Positions 34,352 through 43,072 of a stretch of DNA of 64,000 nucleotides are shown in pieces. Position numbers and translations under genes: made by a program. How positions within the stretch are numbered: position 1 is the first letter of the stretch; every line of letters begins with the position of its first letter. Below the pieces are notes generated by a model, which saw only the letters and a list, made by a program, of their open reading frames with translations, ran no database searches and was not told the origin of the DNA. The DNA comes from an uncultured Clostridia bacterium (GTDB taxonomy: Bacteria > Bacillota > Clostridia > Christensenellales > CAG-314): NCBI GenBank assembly GCA_934230325.1, contig CAKQEP010000004.1, positions 1 to 64,000 of the forward strand, written 5' to 3'.

Positions 34352-36424
34352 ATGAATGATAAAACAATATACAAAAAACAACAAAAGCCAAAGCCTGCAA
34401 GCAAAACGGGCAAATCCGCGCCGTTAAAAAACGCGCGCTACAAAGCGGATAGCAAGCAGAAAGGCGATATTTCTAAAAAACTAAAAACTTTAAATTTTTT
34501 GAATAAAGCGGAGCAGGCGGTCAACGACTCTGCGCAAGACAAACGCAAACAAAAACGTCAATCTAAAAAGAACAATGCAAAAGTAGTTTACGAAACGCCT
34601 ATTACTTCTTCGCGCGCAAAAAAACAGCCGCTCGAGCAATACGTAAAAAATCTTGACGCCGCAGCGCAAAACACCGTCAAAAAATTGCCGCCGCAACTCG
34701 ATTTTTATCCGGAAGACGGTACGCAATCCGATTTTGCGGGCAATATCACAAAACCGCCAAAAGGCGATAAAAAACTTAAAATAATCTTTTTGGGCGGCGT
34801 AGGCGAAATAGGTAAAAACATGACCGCTTTCGAGTACGGCAACGATATAGTAATCGTTGATGCGGGCAGCAGTTTTCCTACTGCGGAGATGCCCGGTGTT
34901 GACGTTGTTATTCCCGATATAACTTATCTGAAAGAAAACCGCTCAAAAATCAAGGGTTTGTTGCTCACTCACGGACACGAGGACCATATAGGCGGCGTAC
35001 CGTATCTGCTCAAAGAAATCAATATGCCCGTTTACGGCAGCAAACTTACTCTTGCTCTTGTAGAAAACAAACTCGTGGAGCAAAAAATAGAGAATTATAA
35101 GTTGGTGCAGGTAGACGAAAGCAGCGACGTAAATCTCGGCGTGTTTAAAGCGGAATTTGTTCACGTTTGTCACAGCATTGCGGACAGTATGGCAATCGCG
35201 CTCAAAACTCCCGTCGGCATGGTGTTTTTGACGGGGGATTTTAAGATTGACTATACCCCGATAGGCGGGCAGGTCATGAACCTTCACCGCATAGCGGAAA
35301 TAGGCAAAAACGGCGTGGCGGTGCTTATGGCGGAGTCAACAAACGTCGAAAGGGCGGGTTATACCATGAGCGAAGTCGTCGTAACGGAAACTTTGCGAAA
35401 AGTGTTTGCCGCCAACGCGGGCAGACGTCTTATCGTTGCGACTTTTGCGTCAAACGTTGACAGAGTTCAGCAGATAATAGATATTGCAAAGGACAGCGGA
35501 CGTAAAATATCGCTGGGCGGACGCAGCATGCTAAAAGTAGTCGATACCGCTCGCAAGGCGGGTATGTTGAGTTTTGACGAGAACGATTTTGTCGATATAG
35601 ACAAAGCCGACAAAATACCCGACGGGCAGTTGTGCATATTGTCTACGGGTACGCAAGGCGAGCCTATGAGCGCGCTTACTCGTATGGCAAGCGGACAGTT
35701 TAACAAAATAAACATCGGACAAAACGACACGATAGTCATTTCCGCAAGCCCCATACCCGGTAACGAAAAGGATATTTATAAAGTAATCAACAATTTGTAC
35801 AGGCTCGGAGCAAACGTTATTTATAGCAGTCTTGCCGACGTTCACGTTTCCGGCCACGCCTGCAAGGAAGAACTTAAACTGATGCATTCTTTGCTTAAAC
35901 CAAAGTTTTTTATTCCTATACACGGCGAATATAGACACTTGTGTCAACACTCCCGTTTGGCGCAAGAGTTGGGTACGCCCAAAAACAATATAGTTATACC
36001 CGAGATAGGCGACGTGGTAGAAGTCACTTCTCGCAAAATATCCATCAAGGGCAAAGTACCGAGCGGAATCGTGCTTGTGGACGGGCTTGTAGTGGGCGAC
36101 GTGGGGCAATCCTTACTTAAAGACCGCAAAACTTTGGCGGAAGAAGGCATTGTGATAGTTATGGTAGGCGTAAACACCACAAACGGCATTATCACGAGCG
36201 GTCCGGAGATAATTTCGCGCGGGTGCATTTATACCGGCGACGACAGCAACAGCGCCATTATAGAAGACCTCAAAAATCTTGCGTCAAACGCGCTTGCCGA
36301 CATCGATTTGAAGGAACTCAACGTCAGTATTACAAAACAACTTTTGCAAAAACCCATCAAAAACTATTTCCGCAAAAAATACGACCGTTATCCGATGATA
36401 ATACCGATAATTTTAGAGAATTAG
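34352..36424 (+). CDS. rnj: Ribonuclease J with long basic N-terminal extension
   Basis: A 690-residue metallo-beta-lactamase/beta-CASP ribonuclease for mRNA and rRNA processing. The core begins near residue 142 ('LKIIFLGGVGEIGKN') and holds the zinc motif H207-G-H-E-D-H212. Further metal and beta-CASP motifs are 'TGDFKIDYTP', 'ISASPIPGNEKD' and 'SGHACKEELKLM', with 'FIPIHGEYRH' near the end of the core. RNase J is usually ~555 residues; here a Lys/Gln/Ala-rich, probably disordered extension of ~140 residues precedes it. ATG 34352 is chosen because a promoter lies directly upstream. RNase J1 versus J2 cannot be decided. Confidence 0.93.
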   Translation: MNDKTIYKKQQKPKPASKTGKSAPLKNARYKADSKQKGDISKKLKTLNFLNKAEQAVNDSAQDKRKQKRQSKKNNAKVVYETPITSSRAKKQPLEQYVKNLDAAAQNTVKKLPPQLDFYPEDGTQSDFAGNITKPPKGDKKLKIIFLGGVGEIGKNMTAFEYGNDIVIVDAGSSFPTAEMPGVDVVIPDITYLKENRSKIKGLLLTHGHEDHIGGVPYLLKEINMPVYGSKLTLALVENKLVEQKIENYKLVQVDESSDVNLGVFKAEFVHVCHSIADSMAIALKTPVGMVFLTGDFKIDYTPIGGQVMNLHRIAEIGKNGVAVLMAESTNVERAGYTMSEVVVTETLRKVFAANAGRRLIVATFASNVDRVQQIIDIAKDSGRKISLGGRSMLKVVDTARKAGMLSFDENDFVDIDKADKIPDGQLCILSTGTQGEPMSALTRMASGQFNKINIGQNDTIVISASPIPGNEKDIYKVINNLYRLGANVIYSSLADVHVSGHACKEELKLMHSLLKPKFFIPIHGEYRHLCQHSRLAQELGTPKNNIVIPEIGDVVEVTSRKISIKGKVPSGIVLVDGLVVGDVGQSLLKDRKTLAEEGIVIVMVGVNTTNGIITSGPEIISRGCIYTGDDSNSAIIEDLKNLASNALADIDLKELNVSITKQLLQKPIKNYFRKKYDRYPMIIPIILEN

Positions 36425-36447
36425 TATTTTTTGATTTGCTTATTCAA

Positions 36448-37671
36448 ATGAAAACAAAAAAAGTAGAGTTGCTTGCTCCCGCAGGCAATATGGAAAAATT
36501 TTTTACTGCGATTCACTTTGGCGCGGACGCCGTGTATTTGTCGGGCAAAAATTTCGGTTTGCGCGCTTTTGCCGACAACTTCGACGCCGACCAACTTGCT
36601 TTTTGCGTAAAATACGCGCACGAGCGCGGCAAAAAAGTTTATGTTACCGTCAATATTTTTGCGTCGGACTCCGATTTTGACGAATTGAAAGATTATCTGG
36701 CGTATTTGCAAAAAATAGGCGTGGACGCCGTTTTGGTCAGCGACGCCGGCGTCATTTCTTTCGCAAAAAAAGTCGCGCCCGATTTGCCGTTGCATTTGTC
36801 AACGCAGGCAAACACGCTCAATAGTTATGCGGTGGATTTTTGGCACAAACAAGGTTTGGAAAGAGTCGTGCTTGCCCGAGAATGTACTATCCGACAAATC
36901 AAAGCGATATGCGACTTTAACCCTGATTGCGAGATAGAAGTCTTTGTTCACGGCGCAATGTGCGTCAGTTATAGCGGTCGCTGTCTTATGTCAAACTATT
37001 TGACGGGCAGGGATGCAAATAGGGGCGAGTGCGTTCAGGCGTGCAGGTGGAGTTGGAAAATTGAGGAAGATGGTCACACTGACAATCCGTTTATTTTAAA
37101 ACAAGACCAAAGAGGCACGTATATATTCAACAGCAAAGACCTCAACTTGTTGGACAAATTGAAAGAAGTCGTAGAGAGCGGCGTAGCGTCGTTAAAAATA
37201 GAAGGTCGAATGAAATCCGTGCATTACGTTGCGACGATAGTAAACGCTTATCGCAGGGCTTTGGACGCATATTATGCAAACCCCGACAAATTTAACGTTG
37301 CCGACGATTTGATAGAGGAAACTTTTAAAACCGTCCACAGAGAGTATACGCACGGATTTACTTTCCCCGACAAAACAATACGGCAAAGCGTGATTAACGG
37401 CAAAGCCGAGTGCGACAACGACTTTGTAGCGGCGGTAAAAGGCTACCAAAACGGCAAAGTTTACGTAGAAATGCGCAACAAGTTTGCGGAAGGTGACGAG
37501 TTGGAAATTTTGTCGCCTGACGATTCGTTTGGCAAAACGGTCAAAGTAGTCGGATTGTGCGACAAAGATTTAAACCCGATACCTGTGGCAAAACTTGTCA
37601 AGCAAATCGTCTGTTTTGACTGCCCGTATCCGTTGAAAGAATACGACATACTGCGTACGCACAAACAATAA
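36448..37671 (+). CDS. Peptidase U32 family protein (TrhP/YegQ-like)
   Basis: A 407-residue U32-family protein. The opening 'KVELLAPAGNMEKFFTAIHFGADAVYLSGKNFGLR' and 'VFVHGAMCVSYSGRCLMSNYLTGRDANRGECVQACRW' with clustered cysteines are family hallmarks. Members with this architecture hydroxylate tRNA U34 (TrhP) or 23S rRNA C2501 (RlhA) using an Fe-S cluster rather than cleave proteins. The basic C-terminal domain could bind RNA. It starts 23 nt after the RNase J gene without a clear Shine-Dalgarno, so an RNA-related operon is plausible. Confidence 0.87.
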   Translation: MKTKKVELLAPAGNMEKFFTAIHFGADAVYLSGKNFGLRAFADNFDADQLAFCVKYAHERGKKVYVTVNIFASDSDFDELKDYLAYLQKIGVDAVLVSDAGVISFAKKVAPDLPLHLSTQANTLNSYAVDFWHKQGLERVVLARECTIRQIKAICDFNPDCEIEVFVHGAMCVSYSGRCLMSNYLTGRDANRGECVQACRWSWKIEEDGHTDNPFILKQDQRGTYIFNSKDLNLLDKLKEVVESGVASLKIEGRMKSVHYVATIVNAYRRALDAYYANPDKFNVADDLIEETFKTVHREYTHGFTFPDKTIRQSVINGKAECDNDFVAAVKGYQNGKVYVEMRNKFAEGDELEILSPDDSFGKTVKVVGLCDKDLNPIPVAKLVKQIVCFDCPYPLKEYDILRTHKQ

Positions 37672-37675
37672 ACTA

Positions 37676-37723
37676 CACCCGTAGCCTATTTGTATTTTTT
37701 TATATTAAGTAAGGTTACGGGTG
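37676..37723 (+). terminator. Terminator of the RNase J-U32 unit
   Basis: CACCCGTAGCCT (37676-37687) pairs with AGGTTACGGGTG (37712-37723, one G-U), followed by CTTTTTT. Confidence 0.75.
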
Positions 37724-37732
37724 CTTTTTTAC

Positions 37733-37761
37733 TTGATTTTTGTCGATAATTTGTATATATT
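37733..37761 (+). promoter_or_regulatory. Promoter of E2-like gene
   Basis: TTGATT (37733-37738), 17-nt spacer, TATATT (37756-37761). The ATG is at 37803 with AGAGGTG upstream. Confidence 0.55.
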
Positions 37762-37802
37762 TAAAATATAATTCATATTTATTATACTTATTTAGAGGTG
37801 TT

Positions 37803-38825
37803 ATGGGAAGACAAGACGGAAAAAAAGCGTCATATCTTGATCCGATGGTTCAAATGATGCCGTATATTATGACAAAACGCTCCGACGCTACAAACACCGC
37901 AAAAGTGGAGTTGAAGTGCGACGCGATAGACAAATTTATCGCAGAGCAAAAGCAGCAAGGCAACGTATTCAGTTACAACGACGTTATTGTTTCCAGCCTT
38001 GTCAGATTGTATGCGACGAGATTGCAACTAAACAGATTTGTTATCGGCCGCAAAATATACGACAGATACAAAATGACGGTTGCGTTTGTCATTAAAAAAG
38101 GACTCAAAGAAAACGGCGCGGAAACTACGGTCAAACTTGATTTTGACGGAAGCGAAAGTATTTTTGACGTGCGCGACAAAATTGCCAAAGTAGTTGCGGA
38201 AAACATGAAAGAGGACGTCAACATCACCGACCTTGCCATGAGCAAACTTTTGAGTTTGCCGAGTTGGGTGTTGCGTTTTGTCATGTGGATAATAAGAGGT
38301 CTTGACCGTTGCGGCAATCTTCCGAGTTGGCTGTTGGACGCAAGTCCGTTTCATACAAGTTGTTTTATAACCTTTTTGAAATCCATCAAATGCGACTATA
38401 TCTACCACCACATATACGATTTTGGCACTACGGGATTGTTTTTTGCAATGGGCAAGGACAAGCGAGTACCCGTCGTGGGAGAAAACGGCGAAGTGACGGT
38501 AGGCAAATCGATTACTATGGGCGTAACGATGGACGAGCGTTTTTGCGACGGACTATATATGGCAAACACCGTGCGCTACTGGCAAACCTTGTTGTCGCAC
38601 CCCGACAAACTTCTACAAAAAGTCGAGCCGGTTTACACTAAGGAATTAGTGCTTAAACGCCGTAAGGAAAACATAGAAAAACGCAAAGCGGAACTGAAAG
38701 AACTCAGCGAATCTTTTAAGCGCAACAAAAAACTTCTCAAACAAAACAGGCGCAAAGAAAAAAAGGAGCAGAAAGCGGCAGAAAAACAACGCCGTGCGCA
38801 ACTTCGCCAACAAAACAAAAAATAA
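37803..38825 (+). CDS. 2-oxoacid dehydrogenase E2/CAT-like acyltransferase with altered active site
   Basis: A 340-residue protein resembling the catalytic trimer domain of E2 acyltransferases. Hydrophobic 'LPSWVLRFVMWIIRGLDRCGNLP' is in the middle, and the C-terminal motif 'GVTMDERFCDGLYMANTVRYW' lies where E2 enzymes have DHRxxDG. The catalytic His is replaced by Glu245. No lipoyl domain is present. The last ~60 residues are a Lys/Arg/Gln-rich, coiled-coil-like tail. Function is unknown; it may be a non-catalytic or repurposed acyltransferase. ATG 37803 follows AGAGGTG. It is monocistronic. Confidence 0.7.
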   Translation: MGRQDGKKASYLDPMVQMMPYIMTKRSDATNTAKVELKCDAIDKFIAEQKQQGNVFSYNDVIVSSLVRLYATRLQLNRFVIGRKIYDRYKMTVAFVIKKGLKENGAETTVKLDFDGSESIFDVRDKIAKVVAENMKEDVNITDLAMSKLLSLPSWVLRFVMWIIRGLDRCGNLPSWLLDASPFHTSCFITFLKSIKCDYIYHHIYDFGTTGLFFAMGKDKRVPVVGENGEVTVGKSITMGVTMDERFCDGLYMANTVRYWQTLLSHPDKLLQKVEPVYTKELVLKRRKENIEKRKAELKELSESFKRNKKLLKQNRRKEKKEQKAAEKQRRAQLRQQNKK

Positions 38826-38838
38826 ACAAACAAAAACG

Positions 38839-38866
38839 ACGGAGTTTAAATTCATACAAACTCCGT
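38839..38866 (+). terminator. Terminator of E2-like gene (first of three hairpins)
   Basis: ACGGAGTTT (38839-38847) pairs with AAACTCCGT (38858-38866), then TTATTGTTT. Confidence 0.7.
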
Positions 38867-38907
38867 TTATTGTTTCAAAAATTTGCATACGTATAGTTAA
38901 AATTGCG

Positions 38908-38937
38908 ACAGACGGTGATTTTTCACCGCCTGTTTTT
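38908..38937 (+). terminator. Second hairpin terminator
   Basis: ACAGACGGTGA (38908-38918) pairs with TCACCGCCTGT (38923-38933, one mismatch) around TTTT, then a T-run. Confidence 0.65.
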
Positions 38938-38947
38938 TATATGATTA

Positions 38948-38982
38948 AACCCGCCGAACACATTATATGTTCGGCGGGTTTT
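38948..38982. terminator. Third hairpin, 13-bp perfect stem
   Basis: AACCCGCCGAACA (38948-38960) pairs with TGTTCGGCGGGTT (38968-38980). Either strand could use it; on the minus strand it would end the nifJ transcript. Confidence 0.7.
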
Positions 38983-39025
38983 GCTTGATATAAAACTAAA
39001 ATCGTTTAAAAATATTTACGTTTGA

Positions 39026-42000
39026 TTATTCGCCCAAAATATCGGTCTTTGCAAGTTCCTGATATCTGTGTACGCGCTCCATAGAGTCTTTTTCCGTCTT
39101 TGCAAAAAGTTGTTCTGCGATTTCCGGCTTTGTCTTTATGAGACTTGTGTAACGAGTTTCCTTGCGAAGGAATTCCTGATAGTTTCCGGTAGGCGCTTTG
39201 CTGTCCATAATAAACGGATTTTTGCCTTCTTCGATAAGTTGCGGGTTGTAGCGATAAAGTTGCCAGTAACCGCAATCGACGGCTTCCTTAATGATGTTTT
39301 GAGGATTAGTCATATCGATACCGTGATTGATGCAGGGTGCGTAAGCGATGATGAGAGAAGGACCGTGATATGCTTCCGCTTCTGAAATAGCCTTGACTAC
39401 TTGGTTGTAATCTGCGCCCATACCTACTTGCGCTACGTATACGTAACCGTAACTCATAGCCATCATGCCGAGATCCTTTTTCTTTGTGCGTTTGCCTGCC
39501 GCCGCAAATTTTGCAACTGCGCCGGTGGGGGAAGATTTGCTTGCTTGTCCGCCCGTGTTGGAATAAACTTCCGTATCGAGAACGAGAACGTTTACGTCTT
39601 CTCCTTGAGCGAGAACGTGGTCGAGTCCGCCGTAACCGATATCGTATGCCCAACCGTCACCGCCGAATATCCACATGGACTTCTTGACAAAGCAATCCTG
39701 CATTTTTGCAAGTTGGTCGACTTTTTCGTTACCTTTGATGCCCTTGATTGCCGCCTTGAGCATTGCGGACGCTTTTTTGCTACCTTCCGCATTGTCTTTG
39801 TTTGCAATCCATTCGTTTGCGGCTGCGGTCATTTCTGCCGTCGTACCTTCTGCGATAATTTCTTTGAGTAAATCTTCTACTTTGTTTCTGCGTTGAGTAT
39901 AAGCAAGATTCATACCAAAGCCAAATTCGCTGTTGTCTTCAAACAGGCTGTTTGCCCAAGCAGGACCGTTGCCGTTTTTATCTTTGCAATACGGGCAAGT
40001 GGGCGCGCTGCCGCCGTAAATGGAGGAGCAACCCGTTGCGTTTGCGATAATCATTCTATCGCCAAACAGTTGTGTGACGAGTTTGACATAAGGAGTTTCG
40101 CCGCAACCTGCGCATGCGCCGCTGTACTCAAACAGAGGTTGTTTAAACTGACTGCCTTTTACGCTGTCGATTTTAAGACCGCTTTCAACCTGTTCTACAG
40201 TTTCGGAGAAGTTGAAGTTTTCTTCTTCCTTAACGTGTTCTGCGGGAGTCATAGTCAAAGCCTTTTCCTTTGCGATACAAACGTTTGCGCAACTTCCGCA
40301 ACCGCTACAATCGAGAGGGGATACCTGAATACGATATTTTGCGCCCTTGATGCCGATAGCGGGTTTTGTGACAAATTCTGCGGGGGTAGCGGTCGCGTCG
40401 GAAATAAGCACGGGACGGATAGCGGCGTGCGGGCAAACCATACTGCAACGGTTGCATTGTACGCACTTGTCGGGATTCCATACGGGGATATTGACGGCAA
40501 TGCCGCGTTTTTCAAAGCGGGTGGTAGCGGTGGGGATAACTCCGGACACGTTGAAAGCGGACACGGGAAGTTCGTCGCCCTTCTGCTCCAAAATAGGTTT
40601 GATATAGTTGACGAAGTAAGGATCGTCGCTACCTTTTACCATCGGCTCGCCTTTGGTGGTAGTAGCCCAGTCGGCGGGAACGTTGACTTTGACAAGGCCG
40701 GTTATCGCGTTGTCGATAGCGGCAAAGTTGCAGTCGAGAACTTTTTGACCTTTTTTGCCATAAGTCTTTACGACTGCTTGTTTCATATATTGCTCGGCTT
40801 CTTCGTAAGGAATGATATTTGCGAGTTTAAAGAAAGCGGCTTGCATTACCATGTTGGTGGATTTTGCGCTACCTGCTTTTTTAGCAAGGTCAAGACCGTC
40901 GATAATGTAGAAGTTGAGATGTTTTTTAGCGATTTGGTTTTTGACCTGCGCAGGAAGTTTTTCCGCCAACTCGTCTACCGTCCAGTTGCAGTTAAGAAGG
41001 AAAGTTCCGCCGTCTTTGGCGTCTGCAAGCATATCGTAGCGATAGATATAACTTTGGTTGTGGCAAGCGATAAACTCCGCGTTGTCGATGAGATAACTCG
41101 ATTTGATGGGGGTTTTGCCAAAACGCAAGTGGCTTATCGTCAAGCCGCCGCTCTTTTTGCTGTCATAAGCAAAGTAACCTTGCGCATAAAGGTCGGTATG
41201 ATCACCGATAATTTTGATGCTGTTTTTGTTTGCGCCGACCGTGCCGTCGCTGCCGAGTCCGTAGAACTTGCAACGAGTGGTTCCTTCCGGCGCGACGTCG
41301 ATTTTTTCGTTAACGGTGAGAGAAGTATGCGTCACGTCGTCGTTGATACCGACTGTAAAGTGATTTTTGGGTTGTTTAGATTCCAGATTTTTGTATACGG
41401 AAAGAATCATGGACGGAGTAAACTCTTTGCTGCCCAAGCCGTATCTGCCGCCTACGACGGTGTATTTGTCCGCAACGCCATGCTCTTTGAGGGCGGTAAC
41501 GACGTCGAGATACAAAGGCTCGCCCAAACTGCCGGCTTCCTTTGTTCTGTCAAGCACTGCGATGTGTTTGACGGTTTTGGGAAGCGCCGCAACGAGTTTG
41601 TCGGCGGGGAAGGGGCGATAAAGTCTTACTTTGATTGCGCCGACTTTTTTGCCTTGTTTGACGAGGTAGTTGATTGTTTCTTCTACTGCTTCCGCTCCGC
41701 TACCCATCAAGACGATGACGTCGGTGGCGTCGGGCGCGCCGATATAGTCAACCAAGCCGTAATTTCTGCCCGTCAACTTGCTGACTTGTTTCATATATTT
41801 TTCTACGATAGCGGGGGTGTTGTCGTAGAGACTGTTGGCTGCTTCTCTGTTTTGGAAGTAAATATCGGGGTTTTGAGCAGTGCCTTGCAAGTGGGGATGC
41901 TCGGGATTGAGCGCGCGTGCGCGGAACTCGTCGACGTACTTCATGTCAAGGAGTTTTGCCATGTCTTCGTAATCGATAGCGTCGATTTTGCTGACTTCGT

Positions 42001-42526
42001 GGCTGGTGCGGAAACCGTCAAAGAAGTGCAAGAAAGGCACTTTTGCTTCCAACGTGGAGAGATGAGCGACGAGAGCGAGGTCCATTGCTTCCTGAACGCT
42101 GTTGCTGCAAAGCATTGCAAAACCGGTCTGACGGCACGCCATAACGTCTGCGTGGTCACCGAATATGGACAATGCGTGAGCCGCCAAAGCGCGCGCGGAC
42201 ACGTGGAAAACGCAAGGTAAATTTTCACCCGCGATTTTGTACATGTTGGGTATCATCAGCAACAAGCCTTGACTTGCGGTAAAAGTGCTGGTGAGAGCGC
42301 CCGCGACAAGACTGCCGTGAACAGCGCCCGCTGCGCCTGCTTCAGATTGAAGTTCTGCAATTTTTACCGTTTGTCCAAACAGGTTTTTTCTGCCTGCCGC
42401 CGCCCACTCGTCCGCTACTTCCGCCATAGGGGAAGAAGGAGTAATGGGATAAATTGCGGCAACGTCGGAAAAAGCATACGCTACGTGGCTCGCAGCGGTA
42501 TTGCCATCGATTGTCATTTTTGCCAT
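39026..42526 (-). CDS. nifJ: Pyruvate:ferredoxin (flavodoxin) oxidoreductase
   Basis: Converts pyruvate and CoA to acetyl-CoA, CO2 and reduced ferredoxin, the main anaerobic route. The single-chain 1166-residue protein has all domains in order. 'AAIYPITPSSPMAEVADEW' is in the pyruvate-binding domain. Two ferredoxin clusters follow, 'CVQCNRCSMVCPHAA' and 'CSGCGSCANVCIAKEK'. Then come 'CAGCGETPYVKL' and the thiamine diphosphate motif 'GDGWAYDIGYGGLDH' with 'EVYSNTGGQ'. ATG 42526 is chosen for the GGAGGA site and conserved start. It is monocistronic with its own promoter. Confidence 0.97.
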   Translation of the reverse strand: MAKMTIDGNTAASHVAYAFSDVAAIYPITPSSPMAEVADEWAAAGRKNLFGQTVKIAELQSEAGAAGAVHGSLVAGALTSTFTASQGLLLMIPNMYKIAGENLPCVFHVSARALAAHALSIFGDHADVMACRQTGFAMLCSNSVQEAMDLALVAHLSTLEAKVPFLHFFDGFRTSHEVSKIDAIDYEDMAKLLDMKYVDEFRARALNPEHPHLQGTAQNPDIYFQNREAANSLYDNTPAIVEKYMKQVSKLTGRNYGLVDYIGAPDATDVIVLMGSGAEAVEETINYLVKQGKKVGAIKVRLYRPFPADKLVAALPKTVKHIAVLDRTKEAGSLGEPLYLDVVTALKEHGVADKYTVVGGRYGLGSKEFTPSMILSVYKNLESKQPKNHFTVGINDDVTHTSLTVNEKIDVAPEGTTRCKFYGLGSDGTVGANKNSIKIIGDHTDLYAQGYFAYDSKKSGGLTISHLRFGKTPIKSSYLIDNAEFIACHNQSYIYRYDMLADAKDGGTFLLNCNWTVDELAEKLPAQVKNQIAKKHLNFYIIDGLDLAKKAGSAKSTNMVMQAAFFKLANIIPYEEAEQYMKQAVVKTYGKKGQKVLDCNFAAIDNAITGLVKVNVPADWATTTKGEPMVKGSDDPYFVNYIKPILEQKGDELPVSAFNVSGVIPTATTRFEKRGIAVNIPVWNPDKCVQCNRCSMVCPHAAIRPVLISDATATPAEFVTKPAIGIKGAKYRIQVSPLDCSGCGSCANVCIAKEKALTMTPAEHVKEEENFNFSETVEQVESGLKIDSVKGSQFKQPLFEYSGACAGCGETPYVKLVTQLFGDRMIIANATGCSSIYGGSAPTCPYCKDKNGNGPAWANSLFEDNSEFGFGMNLAYTQRRNKVEDLLKEIIAEGTTAEMTAAANEWIANKDNAEGSKKASAMLKAAIKGIKGNEKVDQLAKMQDCFVKKSMWIFGGDGWAYDIGYGGLDHVLAQGEDVNVLVLDTEVYSNTGGQASKSSPTGAVAKFAAAGKRTKKKDLGMMAMSYGYVYVAQVGMGADYNQVVKAISEAEAYHGPSLIIAYAPCINHGIDMTNPQNIIKEAVDCGYWQLYRYNPQLIEEGKNPFIMDSKAPTGNYQEFLRKETRYTSLIKTKPEIAEQLFAKTEKDSMERVHRYQELAKTDILGE

Positions 42527-42619
42527 TTTTAGTTCCTCCGATAAATATAAGAAATTTAAATTCGTAAAATAACGATAATTTTGCTCGCCAAAAGGCGGTG
42601 AACAAAACCACCGTTTTTG

Positions 42620-42647
42620 ATTATAACACATTTGCAAAATAAGTCAA
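42620..42647 (-). promoter_or_regulatory. Promoter of nifJ
   Basis: On the minus strand: TTGACT (42647-42642), 16-nt spacer, TATAAT (42625-42620). The ~85-nt leader can form CGGTG/CACCG and CGCC/GGCG hairpins (about 42590-42612). Confidence 0.65.
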
Positions 42648-42960
42648 ACGTTTTGTCGAAACCGAACAAATTTAATCTGATTTTGGTCTATTGCCAAATA
42701 AAAAAATAGATAATTTTTTTAAAGAAAACAAAATATTATGCGCGGCGATTTTTAATTAAAAATAATTTTTGATAATATCGCCAACAAAGTTAACGCTATG
42801 TTAAATAAAGGACAAGACGTCAACAGAGCCGTTTTAGGGCTTTAATTGTGTATTTTTCATATTTTTATCAATGTCTAATCATATATATATATATATATAT
42901 AGTTAAGAAATTGTCAAACGTTTTTGCGATAATGAAATATTGATGAAAATATGATTTTTT
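42648..42960. other. AT-rich intergenic stretch without a gene
   Basis: I see no gene here. It holds an (AT)10 dinucleotide tract (42881-42901) and a 15-codon ATG frame at 42798 without a ribosome binding site. The stretch is otherwise A/T-rich spacer between nifJ and the lipoprotein gene. Confidence 0.6.
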
Positions 42961-43000
42961 TGTTACCGTGTCACGAATTTTATGCTATAATGTTACCGTA
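42961..43000 (+). promoter_or_regulatory. Promoter region with flanking direct repeats
   Basis: TATAAT lies at 42986-42991. The 9-mer TGTTACCGT occurs at 42961-42969 and again at 42991-42999, exactly 30 bp apart, flanking the -35/-10 area. The -35 itself is poor. The repeats look like an operator pair for the downstream lipoprotein gene. Confidence 0.4.
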
Positions 43001-43072
43001 AATAAGTATAAAGCAAGCAAAAGTGTTTCGGTCAAAAATAATTAGACAAAAATGTTAAAAGGAGAAAAAGTT

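Noticed and set aside
39893..42220. A 775-codon open frame antisense to nifJ
   Set aside because: It mirrors the codon bias of the pyruvate:ferredoxin oxidoreductase gene, has no recognisable domain, and nifJ motifs are intact on the other strand.
42798..42845. 15-codon ATG frame in the gap before the lipoprotein gene
   Set aside because: No ribosome binding site, no promoter in register, no context.
42881..42901. (AT)10 tract as an origin or regulatory element
   Set aside because: No DnaA boxes or other origin features were seen around it; a simple repeat in AT-rich spacer.
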